Assembly: GCA_040386775.1 (NCBI GenBank)
Contig: JAZKEU010000018.1
Location: forward strand, 62,001-126,000
Direction: 5' to 3'
DNA from: Bdellovibrionota bacterium
GTDB lineage: Bacteria > Bdellovibrionota > Bdellovibrionia > Bdellovibrionales > JAEYZS01
Length of the DNA stretch: 64,000 bases
Below, piece by piece: positions 52,772 to 61,734 of the stretch. Positions within the stretch are counted from its first letter, which is position 1; each line of letters starts with the position of its first letter. The notes under the pieces were generated by a model. The model saw only the letters and a program-made list of their open reading frames with translations. It did not search any database and was not told where the DNA came from. The translations under genes were made by a program, and so were the position numbers.

Positions 52772-53563
52772 TTAATAGCTTTCTTCGGTTGATGGAAATA
52801 TGTTCTCTTTTACTTCTAAGTCAAATTGCTCTAATGAACCTTTGAATAGATCTCTACCTTCTGAGAAGGTTTTTAAGAACTTAGGTTTGTGTCCTGATGT
52901 TAACCCTAAAAGATCGTGGAACACCAAAACTTGTCCGTCAGTGTAAGGGCCGGCGCCAATTCCGATCACGGGAATCTGTAATGCATTGGTAATGTCTGTT
53001 GCAAGTTGTGTAGGTACACATTCAAGAACAAGAGAGAAGCAGCCCAGTTCTTGTAATTTTAAAGCTGATTGAAAAATAAAATCCGCAGTCTCCTTGTCTT
53101 TCCCTTGAACTTTGTATCCACCAAGCTGATGGACAGATTGTGGGGTGAGCCCCAGATGTCCCATTACGGGAACACCAGATTCGACGATATTTTTTACGAT
53201 ATCTTCATGACCTGCAATACCTTCGACCTTTACGGAGCTTGCTCCAGCCTTCATCAATTGATCAACACTTTCCATTGCTGATATTAAACCTTTTCTTACA
53301 GACAAGAATGGCATATCAGCCACAATAAATTTATCAGGAGCGCCGCGAGCCACGGCTCTAGTATGGAGAGCCATGAGTTCGGTATCCGCATGAACTGTCG
53401 AAGGATGTCCATGCATCACCTGGGCCAGACTGTCACCCACGAGCAAGCAATCGATTTCTGTTTCATTCAAAAGATTAGCGCTCCAATAGTCATAGGAAGT
53501 CACCATGGAGATCTTTTTCTTTTCCGTCTTCATTTTGTAAAAATCAAGAATTGTTTTCATCAA
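52772..53563 (-). CDS. panB: ketopantoate hydroxymethyltransferase
   Basis: 263 residues. MVTSYDYWSANLLNETEIDCLLVGDSLAQVMHG, VMGHLGLTPQSVHQLGGYKVQG and IGIGAGPYTDGQVLVFHDLLGL are PanB signatures. Makes ketopantoate from ketoisovalerate and methylene-THF. Its start lies inside the end of the DUF2520 gene (20-bp overlap). Confidence 0.97.
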   Translation of the reverse strand: MMKTILDFYKMKTEKKKISMVTSYDYWSANLLNETEIDCLLVGDSLAQVMHGHPSTVHADTELMALHTRAVARGAPDKFIVADMPFLSVRKGLISAMESVDQLMKAGASSVKVEGIAGHEDIVKNIVESGVPVMGHLGLTPQSVHQLGGYKVQGKDKETADFIFQSALKLQELGCFSLVLECVPTQLATDITNALQIPVIGIGAGPYTDGQVLVFHDLLGLTSGHKPKFLKTFSEGRDLFKGSLEQFDLEVKENIFPSTEESY

Positions 53564-54302
53564 TCTCCTTTAAGAGTTCTGGATGCGTTGCTTGTACGAA
53601 AGATCTATAAACATTTGCAAAAGAATCATTTTCAAGAGCAGTTAAGTTTTTCCTCATCGTAGAAACATCTCTTCTAGAGAGAGGACCTGTGAGGGCGGTT
53701 TTGTAATCTTCCTTGATGTTGTCTGTAACTTTTTCTAAGAATGGCAAGACAAGCTCAGGATTGAAATCAAATTTTTCTTTGAAGGATTCGAGTAGCTTTG
53801 TCCAAAGTAGAGTTGTGAAGTTTCCTCCCATCACACAGAGTGAGTGGTAGAGAGGTTTCATTTCAGGCTCAATCTCAGAATTTGGATTTTCTAATTGTGG
53901 AAAAATTTCCTTAAAAGTTTCATTTCCTTTTTCAGAAATAAATGGAATTTTCTTATAAAAATCTAAGTTGTAAAGTTTGTCTGAGAAAGTCATCAAGGGA
54001 TGCAGGCCCACGATCCCTGGAATCACTAGGGCTCCGGAAAAATGCACTAGAGTTTTTTCTTGAAGCTCTAGATGAGCATCTACAAATTTTTTGATTTCAG
54101 CATCTTTGATCAAAATAAGGACGGTGTCGCAAGTTTTGATGAATCTATTTAAATCTTCTTTGGTGTGTTCTTTTCTATTCCAAGAGTGTACGCGTACATT
54201 TTGAGATTGCAGGTAGAACTTCATGTGTCGGGCAGTTCGACCGTTACCAATGATGGTATAACAATGAGACCTAACTTGTAGGTGTGTATTTGTATCTTTC
54301 AT
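53544..54302 (-). CDS. panG: Rossmann/DUF2520 reductase, likely PanG-type ketopantoate reductase
   Basis: 252 residues. CYTIIGNGRTARHMKFYLQS is an NAD(P) Rossmann start, with LIKDAEIKKFVDAHLEL and VHFSGALVIPGIVGLHPLMTF, the Rossmann-like plus DUF2520 pair. It heads the pantothenate operon where ketopantoate reductase is otherwise absent. The alternative reductase PanG is of this broad type, so the role is likely but inferred. Confidence 0.75.
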   Translation of the reverse strand: MKDTNTHLQVRSHCYTIIGNGRTARHMKFYLQSQNVRVHSWNRKEHTKEDLNRFIKTCDTVLILIKDAEIKKFVDAHLELQEKTLVHFSGALVIPGIVGLHPLMTFSDKLYNLDFYKKIPFISEKGNETFKEIFPQLENPNSEIEPEMKPLYHSLCVMGGNFTTLLWTKLLESFKEKFDFNPELVLPFLEKVTDNIKEDYKTALTGPLSRRDVSTMRKNLTALENDSFANVYRSFVQATHPELLKEIDENNS

Positions 54303-54446
54303 AATGTTTGGGTACCTGTCTACGTTGTGATCAAGTCCTAGGCAGCAAATCTATCATGTACAGACAGATTGGGTAGGGTTGTTTTTTAAATTATCGCCAA
54401 GCATCAACCCCTTGTTTTCAGAGATAAAACCTGTATAACTTCTTTT

Positions 54447-55028
54447 ATGCATAAGTGGATTTTGGGTACAGTCATTGGGTTATCGATCATCGCATGTCTT
54501 ACGGTGATAAAATTCGGTTTAAAGCCAAAACCAGTTCCAATTATTAAAGCTTCAAATTTTGAACAGCCCGAGCTGCTAGCGACTTATATTAATCGTCAAC
54601 TTTATCAAAGATTGCGTTCTGCAAAGACCATCGTATTAGGGTTCAACAAAGAAAACATTTTTGAGAAAAAAATTGTAGAGACACTGATCGAATTGGTGAC
54701 AAACGAAACCAAAGAACAACCTCCTCAATTTATTTTATTAACCCCAGATGAAAGTTATTCTGGTTCGAACTCAACAAGACAAAATGAAATTCGTGAACGT
54801 TATGGCGGTAGGCTTGTGGCGTTTTCTATCTTTAACTTAAAAGATGTCCAAGAGGCGCAAGAGATTGTAAATTGCGAATTGGATCATACTTATCCGATCT
54901 GGTTGGACTGTATGAAAAGACAAAAAGTAAGACAAATCAATCGCGCCAAAAAAGTCATACTTGATAAGCCTGTGGGTTTAGTAGAAACACAATCTCAACG
55001 CGATATTCTTATATATATACGAGAGTAA
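54447..55028 (+). CDS. membrane-anchored protein of unknown function
   Basis: 193 residues. One N-terminal helix (about 5-24), then a soluble alpha/beta domain. No motif recognised. The start context is weak. A small TCGAC-GAAA-GTCGA hairpin lies just after the stop. Confidence 0.6.
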   Translation: MHKWILGTVIGLSIIACLTVIKFGLKPKPVPIIKASNFEQPELLATYINRQLYQRLRSAKTIVLGFNKENIFEKKIVETLIELVTNETKEQPPQFILLTPDESYSGSNSTRQNEIRERYGGRLVAFSIFNLKDVQEAQEIVNCELDHTYPIWLDCMKRQKVRQINRAKKVILDKPVGLVETQSQRDILIYIRE

Positions 55029-55149
55029 ATCGACGAAAGTCGAGCACTACCTACGCCGAGTCCAGTCTGCAAATTGTTTGATCAGGTATGTTTATTTCCA
55101 CACAATTAAATATCACTAAATCTTTAACGAGATCCGGGGGGATATTTAA

Positions 55150-56385
55150 ATGGGGAACATCAAAGTTTTTATAGCTACGCTAATTTTAACAAGTATTTTG
55201 TCTATGTCAGCACAAGCTGCTCGTTGGATCGTAAAAAATCCAAAGCAGACTAATGTTGAGGCGCTAAGAGGAATGAATTCTCATTCTACTTTAAATCTGA
55301 AAAACCAATATTTGATTCTTGATACACGCGAGAGAGTGTCAGCAAATCAACTCGTAAAAATGTTCAATGCAGAAAGTGCATTTGCAGATATGAGAATCTC
55401 TATCGATCAACCTAAAAATGATAAAAAAATAGAAGCTGATAATGGTTGGCACGTAGGTCAATTGGATTATGCAAATACAAATCAAAACTTCACAGGGCAA
55501 GGAATTGTAGTTGCTGTTCTTGATAGTGGAGTGGATTATTTGCATCCAGATTTAGAAAAGAAAATGTGGAAGAATGTAAATGAAATTCCAAATAACAATA
55601 TCGATGATGATAAAAATGGAGTAGTTGATGATTATCATGGCTACAACTTCAACGATGGAATTTCAGATCCTATCGATACTCAAAGTCACGGAACACATTG
55701 CGCAGGAATCATCGCTGCCGATAAAAACAAATCAACAAAGGCCCAAGGTGTTGCTCAAGGTGTAAAGATCATGCCACTTGTAATTATCGGAAGCGATAGC
55801 CTAGGTTTCTTAGGCGATGCCGGGATTGCAGTTAAGTACGCTGTTGATAACGGAGCCAAAGTTCTATCGAACTCTTGGAGAATTTATAATTCTTGGGAAA
55901 CTTTCATGAATCCTGAAGGTCTTAAGATGTTAGAAGAAGCTATTGGTTATGCAAATGATCACAAAGTCATCTTTGCAGCAGCTGCCGGTAATGAATATAA
56001 AGACTTGGATCTTACAAATAAAGAAGACGCTATCTATCCATTGTCTTTCCAAGGTCTATCAAACATGGTCGGTATCGCTTCGACGAATTTGAGCTCAACA
56101 AAGGGCGAGCAAATTTCTAGCTTTTCGAACTACGGAGTTAAATCCATTTCAGTTGCGGCGCCCGGGACAGATATCTACTCAACAATTCCAGGTGGCGAAT
56201 GGATGAAAATGAGCGGAACAAGCATGGCAACACCAATCGTTGCAGGAGTTCTAGCTCGTGGACTCAGCAAAGGCTACAGCATGGAAGAAGCGTTGGAACA
56301 ATTAAACCAAACTTCCCAAAAAACAACATACTGGCAACAGTACGTTACCCACGGAAGAATCGATATCAAGAAGTACTTGGAATAG
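55150..56385 (+). CDS. S8 subtilisin-like serine protease
   Basis: 411 residues with signal peptide (about 1-23). The catalytic triad is complete: AVLDSGVDYLHPD (D125), SHGTHCAGI (H180), SGTSMATPIVAG (S358), with oxyanion AAAAGNE (N281). An inhibitor-like propeptide precedes residue 100. GATCCGGGGGG is the ribosome region. Probably a secreted protease active after maturation. Confidence 0.93.
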   Translation: MGNIKVFIATLILTSILSMSAQAARWIVKNPKQTNVEALRGMNSHSTLNLKNQYLILDTRERVSANQLVKMFNAESAFADMRISIDQPKNDKKIEADNGWHVGQLDYANTNQNFTGQGIVVAVLDSGVDYLHPDLEKKMWKNVNEIPNNNIDDDKNGVVDDYHGYNFNDGISDPIDTQSHGTHCAGIIAADKNKSTKAQGVAQGVKIMPLVIIGSDSLGFLGDAGIAVKYAVDNGAKVLSNSWRIYNSWETFMNPEGLKMLEEAIGYANDHKVIFAAAAGNEYKDLDLTNKEDAIYPLSFQGLSNMVGIASTNLSSTKGEQISSFSNYGVKSISVAAPGTDIYSTIPGGEWMKMSGTSMATPIVAGVLARGLSKGYSMEEALEQLNQTSQKTTYWQQYVTHGRIDIKKYLE

Positions 56386-56410
56386 TAGTTTTTGAAATAG
56401 CGGAGAATGA

Positions 56411-56442
56411 AAAGGCCAAAGTGACTTTTGGCCTTTTTTTTT
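56411..56442 (+). terminator. terminator after the subtilase
   Basis: AAAGGCCAAA / TTTTGGCCTTT stem followed by an uninterrupted T-run. Confidence 0.92.
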
Positions 56443-56512
56443 CCTAAAATGAAATTTTTGACAAACTAAATTGTTGTAAAACTGAGTTCGATGTTTTACA
56501 TAGACTCTACAA

Positions 56513-56600
56513 CTAACTGGGGAGCTGCGAATTGAAGCGGCTGAGAGGCTAAGTGATCTTAGCGACCCTTAACTTGATCCAGATAATACTGGCGGAAGGA
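56513..56600 (+). promoter_or_regulatory. TPP riboswitch
   Basis: GGGG-A-GC (56519), CTGAGA (about 56539), a variable CTAAG/CTTAG hairpin, GACCC, then ACTTGATCCAGATAATACTGGCG and GAAGGAA match the thiamine pyrophosphate (THI) element in order. The P5 stem shows CCAG/CTGG in place of the E. coli CTGG/CCAG, a compensated change. The AAGGA at the 3' edge is also the ribosome site of the gene at 56606. P1 is weak. No thiamine gene follows. Confidence 0.9.
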
Positions 56601-56605
56601 ACTAT

Positions 56606-57025
56606 ATGACAAAAATGTCCATTCTTTTTTTAATTCTCATCAACTCAATCACGGCTTTAGCATGGCATCCAACAGACGAGTTAGAAGCAAGAGCAGGCGA
56701 GCTGGAAGCAAGAGCAAATGTATGCAGACAAAAAATTGCAAAAAACCAAGAGTTTCTGACAACCTTACTTGCAGATTCTGCGGGCCAATTCATTCTGCGA
56801 TATAGACTCGGTGGCAGCTTCGTGAGCATGACCGGATCATCGAAGAATATTGTTTGCTACGAATCTCAACCTAACAATGAAGCACATGAAATAATTCGTG
56901 ACTTGGCACTCAACTGGTCAACAAATGCCGAAATGAGAATTACTTCGAAAAATTTCATCGAATACTTGGGGTTTAACGATATTTTAAATGGCTCATGCAG
57001 CCTAGAATGTTCTTGGTTGGATTAG
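56606..57025 (+). CDS. small exported protein under a TPP riboswitch
   Basis: 139 residues; signal peptide about 1-19 (ALA), then Glu/Ala-rich helix ELEARAGELEARANVCRQKI and a C-terminal domain with four more cysteines (IVCYE, GSCSLECSW). No thiamine enzyme or transporter motif. Its ribosome site overlaps the riboswitch 3' edge, so TPP should repress translation. It might bind or gather thiamine compounds outside the inner membrane; unproven. Confidence 0.75.
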   Translation: MTKMSILFLILINSITALAWHPTDELEARAGELEARANVCRQKIAKNQEFLTTLLADSAGQFILRYRLGGSFVSMTGSSKNIVCYESQPNNEAHEIIRDLALNWSTNAEMRITSKNFIEYLGFNDILNGSCSLECSWLD

Positions 57026-57293
57026 AATTTGTAGATCGATACGGAAGTTTTGATTCTTAATACCTTAATCAACATTTGCAAAATCTTTAGACCATGTTTG
57101 CAGTCGCCGACGCTAAAGTAACTTTCATTGAGGAGAGTTACTTCCGCGCCGCAAGCGCATTTTGACACTGTATTTACGAAGGCTCAGTCCGAATCTTAAG
57201 CCACTATTACTTTTCTACCCGTTGGACATTTTTCCAACACTATGTTGTAAAAATAATGGCTTTTCCTGAACGGCTTCTGTAAATACATTCCTC
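57026..57293. other. intergenic interval with one hairpin
   Basis: 268 bp between the riboswitch gene and the TIGR02147 gene. A perfect 8-bp hairpin AAGTAACT / AGTTACTT lies at 57116-57143, without T-tract. Otherwise only promoter-like AT sequence is seen. Confidence 0.4.
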
Positions 57294-58100
57294 ATGACAA
57301 ACAAAGAACTTTATAGACACTATTTAAATAGTGAATTTGCGAGACGATGTGAAGCAAATCCGGCCTACTCCTTACGTTCTTTTGCCTTGGCACTTTGTGT
57401 AGATGCGGGAACTTTATCGCGTATTTTAAACGGTAAGCAGGCGCTCTCCTATAAGATGGCACAAAAGATTGTAGATAAGCTTGATCTTTCTCCTGATCAG
57501 CAGAAAGAATTTTTTAGTTCTCTTTTTCATTATCAACAATCCAGAAAGCTTGAAAAAGTTCATGAAAAAAATGTGAACGAAGCGGAATACAAAGGTGCTG
57601 ACTTGAGTGTTGAGTATTACCGAGTGATTGCGGATTGGTATCATATCGCCTTAATGGAAATGACTTATTTGAAGAGCTTTAAACCAGATTCAAGGTATCT
57701 CGCTCAACAGTTGGGAATTACGCAGGCAGAGGCCAAGCTAGCTCTCGAGCGTTTGCTTAAGCTCGGCCTTTTGACTAAAAAAAACGGCAAGGTGATAAAA
57801 ACCAACGAAAAGTTATCCACCACAGATCGTCATTTAACCACGCCAGCCCTTAGAAAAAATCAAAAACAATTTTTGGAAAAAGCCATTTACTCATTGGAAA
57901 ATGATTCGCTTGAGGTACGAAGCAATACCAATATGACGATGGCCATTGATTCTTCTAAAATTGAAATAGCAAAAAAAATGATTCGAGAATTTCAAATGAC
58001 ACTCTGTAATTTCTTAGAATCAGGCAAGCAAGATCAAGTCTACAATCTCAGTGTCGCACTTTATCCATTACAAAATAACAAACAGAAACCAAAGGAGTAA
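57294..58100 (+). CDS. TIGR02147-family regulator 2
   Basis: 268 residues. N-terminal YRHYLNSEFARRCEANPAYSLRSFALALCVDAGTLSRILNGKQALSYKMAQKIVDKL is the DNA-binding-like domain of TIGR02147; a second wing-like region is at about 115-175 (YLAQQLGITQAEAKLALERLLKLGLL). Its stop overlaps the ribosome site of the downstream exported gene, so they are one operon. The other family member at 37202 is also next to an exported protein. Confidence 0.88.
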   Translation: MTNKELYRHYLNSEFARRCEANPAYSLRSFALALCVDAGTLSRILNGKQALSYKMAQKIVDKLDLSPDQQKEFFSSLFHYQQSRKLEKVHEKNVNEAEYKGADLSVEYYRVIADWYHIALMEMTYLKSFKPDSRYLAQQLGITQAEAKLALERLLKLGLLTKKNGKVIKTNEKLSTTDRHLTTPALRKNQKQFLEKAIYSLENDSLEVRSNTNMTMAIDSSKIEIAKKMIREFQMTLCNFLESGKQDQVYNLSVALYPLQNNKQKPKE

Positions 58101-58104
58101 CTTT

Positions 58105-59736
58105 ATGCGCTTATTAACTTTCTTATTTTTATCAGCAATCGCCGTGCAAGGATTTGCCGGCACGGACGGTCACGGTGGCTTCGGCATCAACTGCAACAAA
58201 CCCATTACGGCCAACAATGGAACTCAGCTTCCAGGAGGACTTTATGCTCTTGATTACTGGGACACCATTCATACGCTCAAATACCCTTGGGGATTGGGTT
58301 CTAGCAATTTAAACTGGCAAGAAAAAATAAAGATTGCAGGAAATAGGCTCAAAGGATTAAACAAAAATCTCTCTCAAGGCGTATTGGCATTGGCAGAAGA
58401 TCCACTAAAATATGTAGAGCTGAGTGATGAAAAAATTTATTGCGGCAATTCTAAAATCATTGGAGAAGAAGTTTTTCAAGATATAGATATTGGTGGAACG
58501 GTCATTCCGGGCTCTTGTAAACTAGAGCCAATTGCTAAAAATATTTCGGAGTGTAAGTCTGATTTGGTTCAGCTCAAGAAGAAAATTTTTATAAACCCAA
58601 ATCAATTTACTAAACTCAATCAGGATTCAAAGGCAGCCATTGTTTTGCATGAATATTTTTATTCTCAAATTGCAAAGAAAGACAACTCGGAAAGAGTAAG
58701 GCTTTTAGTCGCTCTTTTGGCCAGAGCAGATTTTGAAACTATGCCAGCGGAAGAGGTTCGCCAGATGTACGCGAAAACCTATACTTTTCCCATTGATATT
58801 TCTATCCAAGGTTTAGCGTTTTCTATTTCTGGCCATAGGTATGGTGAAGAGATAAAGTTGGACAGACCTGATGGATCTTTGAAGTCTGTCATCGCATATG
58901 ACGGAGTACAGGCATTACAAAAAAATTTAAATTTATTCGATAAAAAATTAATTGTGATTCCTAAAACTGGAGGTTTGGTTTTTTACGGATATCATGGCTG
59001 GAGAATTGATACCAAAGGAAACTTTCGTGACTACCAAATACTCAGTAAGGTCTTGAACTCTACAGTATATGAAAATCTTCAAATCAATACGGACCTCTAT
59101 CATGCATCTTTAACTTTTAGTGAAGATGGAGTTTTGTCAAAAACCGAGGCTAAGATCGATAGTATCCAATCCAAAGAAGAAAATATTATTTTTGAAAAAT
59201 CTCGTGTTGAGAATGTATCAACAACCGGTCTTAACGATTTGAGCTGCATCGAAGGCGACTTTGATATTGTTAAAACAAAATCAAAAAATTTACATAAAGC
59301 AAAAAAATTGTGTTTCTCTTCAAGTGGAAAGATTAAAAGTGCATCTCTTTTTGAATATATTAGTACAATAGAATTCTCTGAGAATAGGAAATTTAGTGTA
59401 TCCGAAATGGTAGCTTTAGATGGCGATAAATTTTTACTTACTAGCAAGGCCCATTCTGAACTTTTTGAAACTTTAAAGTCCATAGGATTGGTAGATTCAT
59501 CCTTGAATTCGCCTTATCATGATGAAAAAGTCGAAATGAAAGTCAACTCCTTAGGTCGCCTCGAATGTTTATCTCACGGGCGTGCACACTATTACAGAAA
59601 TTCTGATAAAAGATTTTATGATATTGAAATCAAACTCAAGGATGGCAAAGTTAAAAGATTCAACAGCAGAGTGGTCATAAGATTCGATGAAAATGAACAA
59701 GCCATCAGCGCCGTAAAGGGCAGTGGATGCCTCTAG
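58105..59736 (+). CDS. exported protein paired with the regulator
   Basis: 543 residues from ATG 58105 with AAGGAG 7 nt upstream; signal peptide about 1-18 (GFA). Mature start GTDGHGGFGINC. LHEYFYSQI near residue 192 resembles a HExxH-like stub but lacks the second histidine. The C-terminal half is beta-rich with repeated strand patterns. Family unknown; similar regulator-exported pairs occur in Bdellovibrio relatives. Confidence 0.75.
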   Translation: MRLLTFLFLSAIAVQGFAGTDGHGGFGINCNKPITANNGTQLPGGLYALDYWDTIHTLKYPWGLGSSNLNWQEKIKIAGNRLKGLNKNLSQGVLALAEDPLKYVELSDEKIYCGNSKIIGEEVFQDIDIGGTVIPGSCKLEPIAKNISECKSDLVQLKKKIFINPNQFTKLNQDSKAAIVLHEYFYSQIAKKDNSERVRLLVALLARADFETMPAEEVRQMYAKTYTFPIDISIQGLAFSISGHRYGEEIKLDRPDGSLKSVIAYDGVQALQKNLNLFDKKLIVIPKTGGLVFYGYHGWRIDTKGNFRDYQILSKVLNSTVYENLQINTDLYHASLTFSEDGVLSKTEAKIDSIQSKEENIIFEKSRVENVSTTGLNDLSCIEGDFDIVKTKSKNLHKAKKLCFSSSGKIKSASLFEYISTIEFSENRKFSVSEMVALDGDKFLLTSKAHSELFETLKSIGLVDSSLNSPYHDEKVEMKVNSLGRLECLSHGRAHYYRNSDKRFYDIEIKLKDGKVKRFNSRVVIRFDENEQAISAVKGSGCL

Positions 59737-59778
59737 AATATTAATCATTAAGGAATGTGAAAAGGCTAGCTCTCTTGA

Positions 59779-60096
59779 GTAGAGCTAGCTGGATCAAGAG
59801 AGCAGTGGCTTGGTGGGCAGTGCAAATATAGCCAATTAGCTCATGCTGACTACTCAGTTACTGAAATTAAAGCCATTCTTGAAAGCAAAAGAGTTCTAGA
59901 TCTTGTTAAAGATACTTCAATTACATCAATCAGTAAAGCGGAGCGCGAATTAGTATACTCAGTAGTTTTTGGAAAGTGTGCTGTGCTAGTAACTGCAATG
60001 CCTGTTTGCCTTCCGGGACTTCCACCAGAAGGTGAAAAAGACCCAGGTTGTAAAATCAACGTTCAATTCGAATCATCTGACGTAACCTGCATTTAA
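59779..60096 (+). pseudogene. start-less remnant of an exported protein gene
   Basis: An open frame of about 105 codons ends with TAA at 60096. No ATG, GTG or TTG lies in its first two thirds and two stops sit just upstream in frame. The text (YSVTEIKAILESKRVLDLVKD, several cysteines) looks like the C-terminal part of a secreted protein. A terminator still follows, so this is probably the tail of a gene that lost its 5' end. Confidence 0.55.
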
Positions 60097-60142
60097 TCTT
60101 ACCCTAAAACCCTAGTAAAAAAATAATCAAATAAAAATCAAC

Positions 60143-60175
60143 AAACCTCCGCGGATCGACCCGGAGGTTTTTCTT
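60143..60175 (+). terminator. intrinsic terminator
   Basis: AACCTCCG / CGGAGGTT 8-bp stem followed by TTTCTTTTT on the plus strand, after the gene remnant. Confidence 0.85.
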
Positions 60176-60188
60176 TTTCATACAAAAA

Positions 60189-61577
60189 CTAACCTTGAGT
60201 AATCAGATCATTTTCGTGAGGAAGTGTTCTTCTAAAGCCTCTGAAATACGTTCTTGGTGAGAGCTCTAATAGATCATTCAGATGAGCCATATAAATGCAG
60301 GCAAATCTTTCGACCTGAGATGCAAAATAACTTTCTTCGCTTCCGATTCTCATTATTTCTCCCCAATGTGGATTGAAAAATGATTGGTGCTTAGAAATCA
60401 AATCAGAAATCTTTTTATCGATGATACCGATTTCATCTTGGAGCTTCATCGCAGCCTCTTTGGATGTTTCTTTACCTTCATCGTGTTCTGTTTGGATTTT
60501 TAGAAGCTCTCTTTCAAGAGGTTCTTTGGAAATCATCAATTTATTGATTTCATCATCAATAGGCTTTGATTTTCTTAGGTTTACGATTTCTTGTTCGATT
60601 TCATCAACGATAAGGCCCGTTCTCCAGTTGCAATCTTTTTTGAGCCTTAGGATATCGCCATAGATATGATCTCCGATATAAAGAATATCGTCACCACTCA
60701 GATCCAACGCATCCGTAAAGATACTTGCGCATCCACCTTGGTAGACTCCGGGTTTAATTTCTTTGGCGATGGATTCCAAGACGCCTTTGTCTAGGTCCAC
60801 ATTTACGAACTCATGCTTTTCGTAGAAGAACTTTGGTTTGTGAGCCAGCGTAATTACGAATTCAAAAAGTTCTGACCAGTGCTTGTGATCATTTAAAAAA
60901 GGTGTCACGCAGCTATCAAGAATGAATTTTGAATAATCAAAATCTGAGTTTGTGATGATAAATATTTTTTTACCATGTTTCTTGAATCTCTCTAGATTCT
61001 CCACAGTCTCTTTTGATTTATAGATAAAAGGATCTATGTTTTTTCTGACATCGTCTTTGATGCTTCCATCTCTATGAGCTTCATCAAGACAAGCTAAAAT
61101 ATCATTTGCGATCTGGTTGTAATCTGGCAGAACACCGTTGTGCTTGTCATCTTTTAGATCTACAAGCTGCGCAAAAAGCAATGCCGGCGAAATCGAGAAG
61201 ATTGTATCGATGGCATAATAATTTTCGTTTCCTAGATCGATGTACTTGCTCTTGTAGATTTTTTTTTGTGTTCTGAAGTCGATGGGCTTTGTCCCATGAG
61301 TGCTCATTCTGATTCCAGAATAGCGATTTAACTTTAAAAGGTTGCCATTTTTAGTATCGAGAACGAGCCCACGAATGGCTTTATCGAACTCAAACGGTAG
61401 ATTTAAAATGTCTTTTGGGTAACCTTTTTTTGCGACCAACTTCTGAAGTACGACCTTATGTGCCAACTGTTCGAAATTATGAGAATTATAGCGAACCAAC
61501 GTGTGATCCATGTCGAGGCCGATATATTTGATTTGCTTGAGGTTTAAGGTTCTATTTACGAAAACTTTTTGATTCAT
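60189..61577 (-). CDS. HAD-IG family 5'-nucleotidase (cN-II type)
   Basis: 462 residues. YIGLDMDHTLVRYN (HAD motif I with two Asp), FIITNSDFDY (motif II), a late FTDALDLSGDDILYIGDHIYGDI (motif IV) and RTGLIVDEIE match the TIGR02244 HAD-IG 5'-nucleotidases, related to animal cytosolic IMP/GMP nucleotidase II. A coiled region is at about 330-390. It may adjust purine nucleotide pools, in line with purEK and the nucleoside transporter. Confidence 0.88.
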   Translation of the reverse strand: MNQKVFVNRTLNLKQIKYIGLDMDHTLVRYNSHNFEQLAHKVVLQKLVAKKGYPKDILNLPFEFDKAIRGLVLDTKNGNLLKLNRYSGIRMSTHGTKPIDFRTQKKIYKSKYIDLGNENYYAIDTIFSISPALLFAQLVDLKDDKHNGVLPDYNQIANDILACLDEAHRDGSIKDDVRKNIDPFIYKSKETVENLERFKKHGKKIFIITNSDFDYSKFILDSCVTPFLNDHKHWSELFEFVITLAHKPKFFYEKHEFVNVDLDKGVLESIAKEIKPGVYQGGCASIFTDALDLSGDDILYIGDHIYGDILRLKKDCNWRTGLIVDEIEQEIVNLRKSKPIDDEINKLMISKEPLERELLKIQTEHDEGKETSKEAAMKLQDEIGIIDKKISDLISKHQSFFNPHWGEIMRIGSEESYFASQVERFACIYMAHLNDLLELSPRTYFRGFRRTLPHENDLITQG

Positions 61578-61612
61578 CCATGTGCTCCTGGGTCATAGAC
61601 TACATGGAATTG

Positions 61613-61696
61613 CCTTAAGAGTCAAAACACGCTTGAGAGGAGGGGCTTGGTATGCAATATTTGACGCTTAAGGTTTTAGTGGTAGCTGTCTACCAC
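61613..61696. promoter_or_regulatory. two inverted repeats upstream of hppD
   Basis: CCTTAAGAGTCAAA (61613-61626) pairs with TTTGACGCTTAAGG (61660-61673) with one mismatch, and GTGGTAG-CTGT-CTACCAC (61679-61696) is perfect. They lie 40-120 bp before the HPPD start in a divergent interval and look like operators. Confidence 0.5.
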
Positions 61697-61734
61697 ATTA
61701 AAAAATATCAAGAAAAATATATCAAGGAGAGCTA

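Larger units (their letters stand above)
59737..60188. other. 452-bp interval with gene remnant, hairpin and terminator
   Basis: Holds a 9-bp inverted repeat GCTAGCTCT / AGAGCTAGC (59765-59789), an open frame without a start codon (to 60096) and a plus-strand terminator at 60143. No complete gene is supported. Confidence 0.6.

Noticed and set aside
59850-60059. Minus-strand frame in the 59.7-60.2 kb interval
   Set aside because: It is antisense to the gene remnant, lacks a ribosome site and has no recognisable features.
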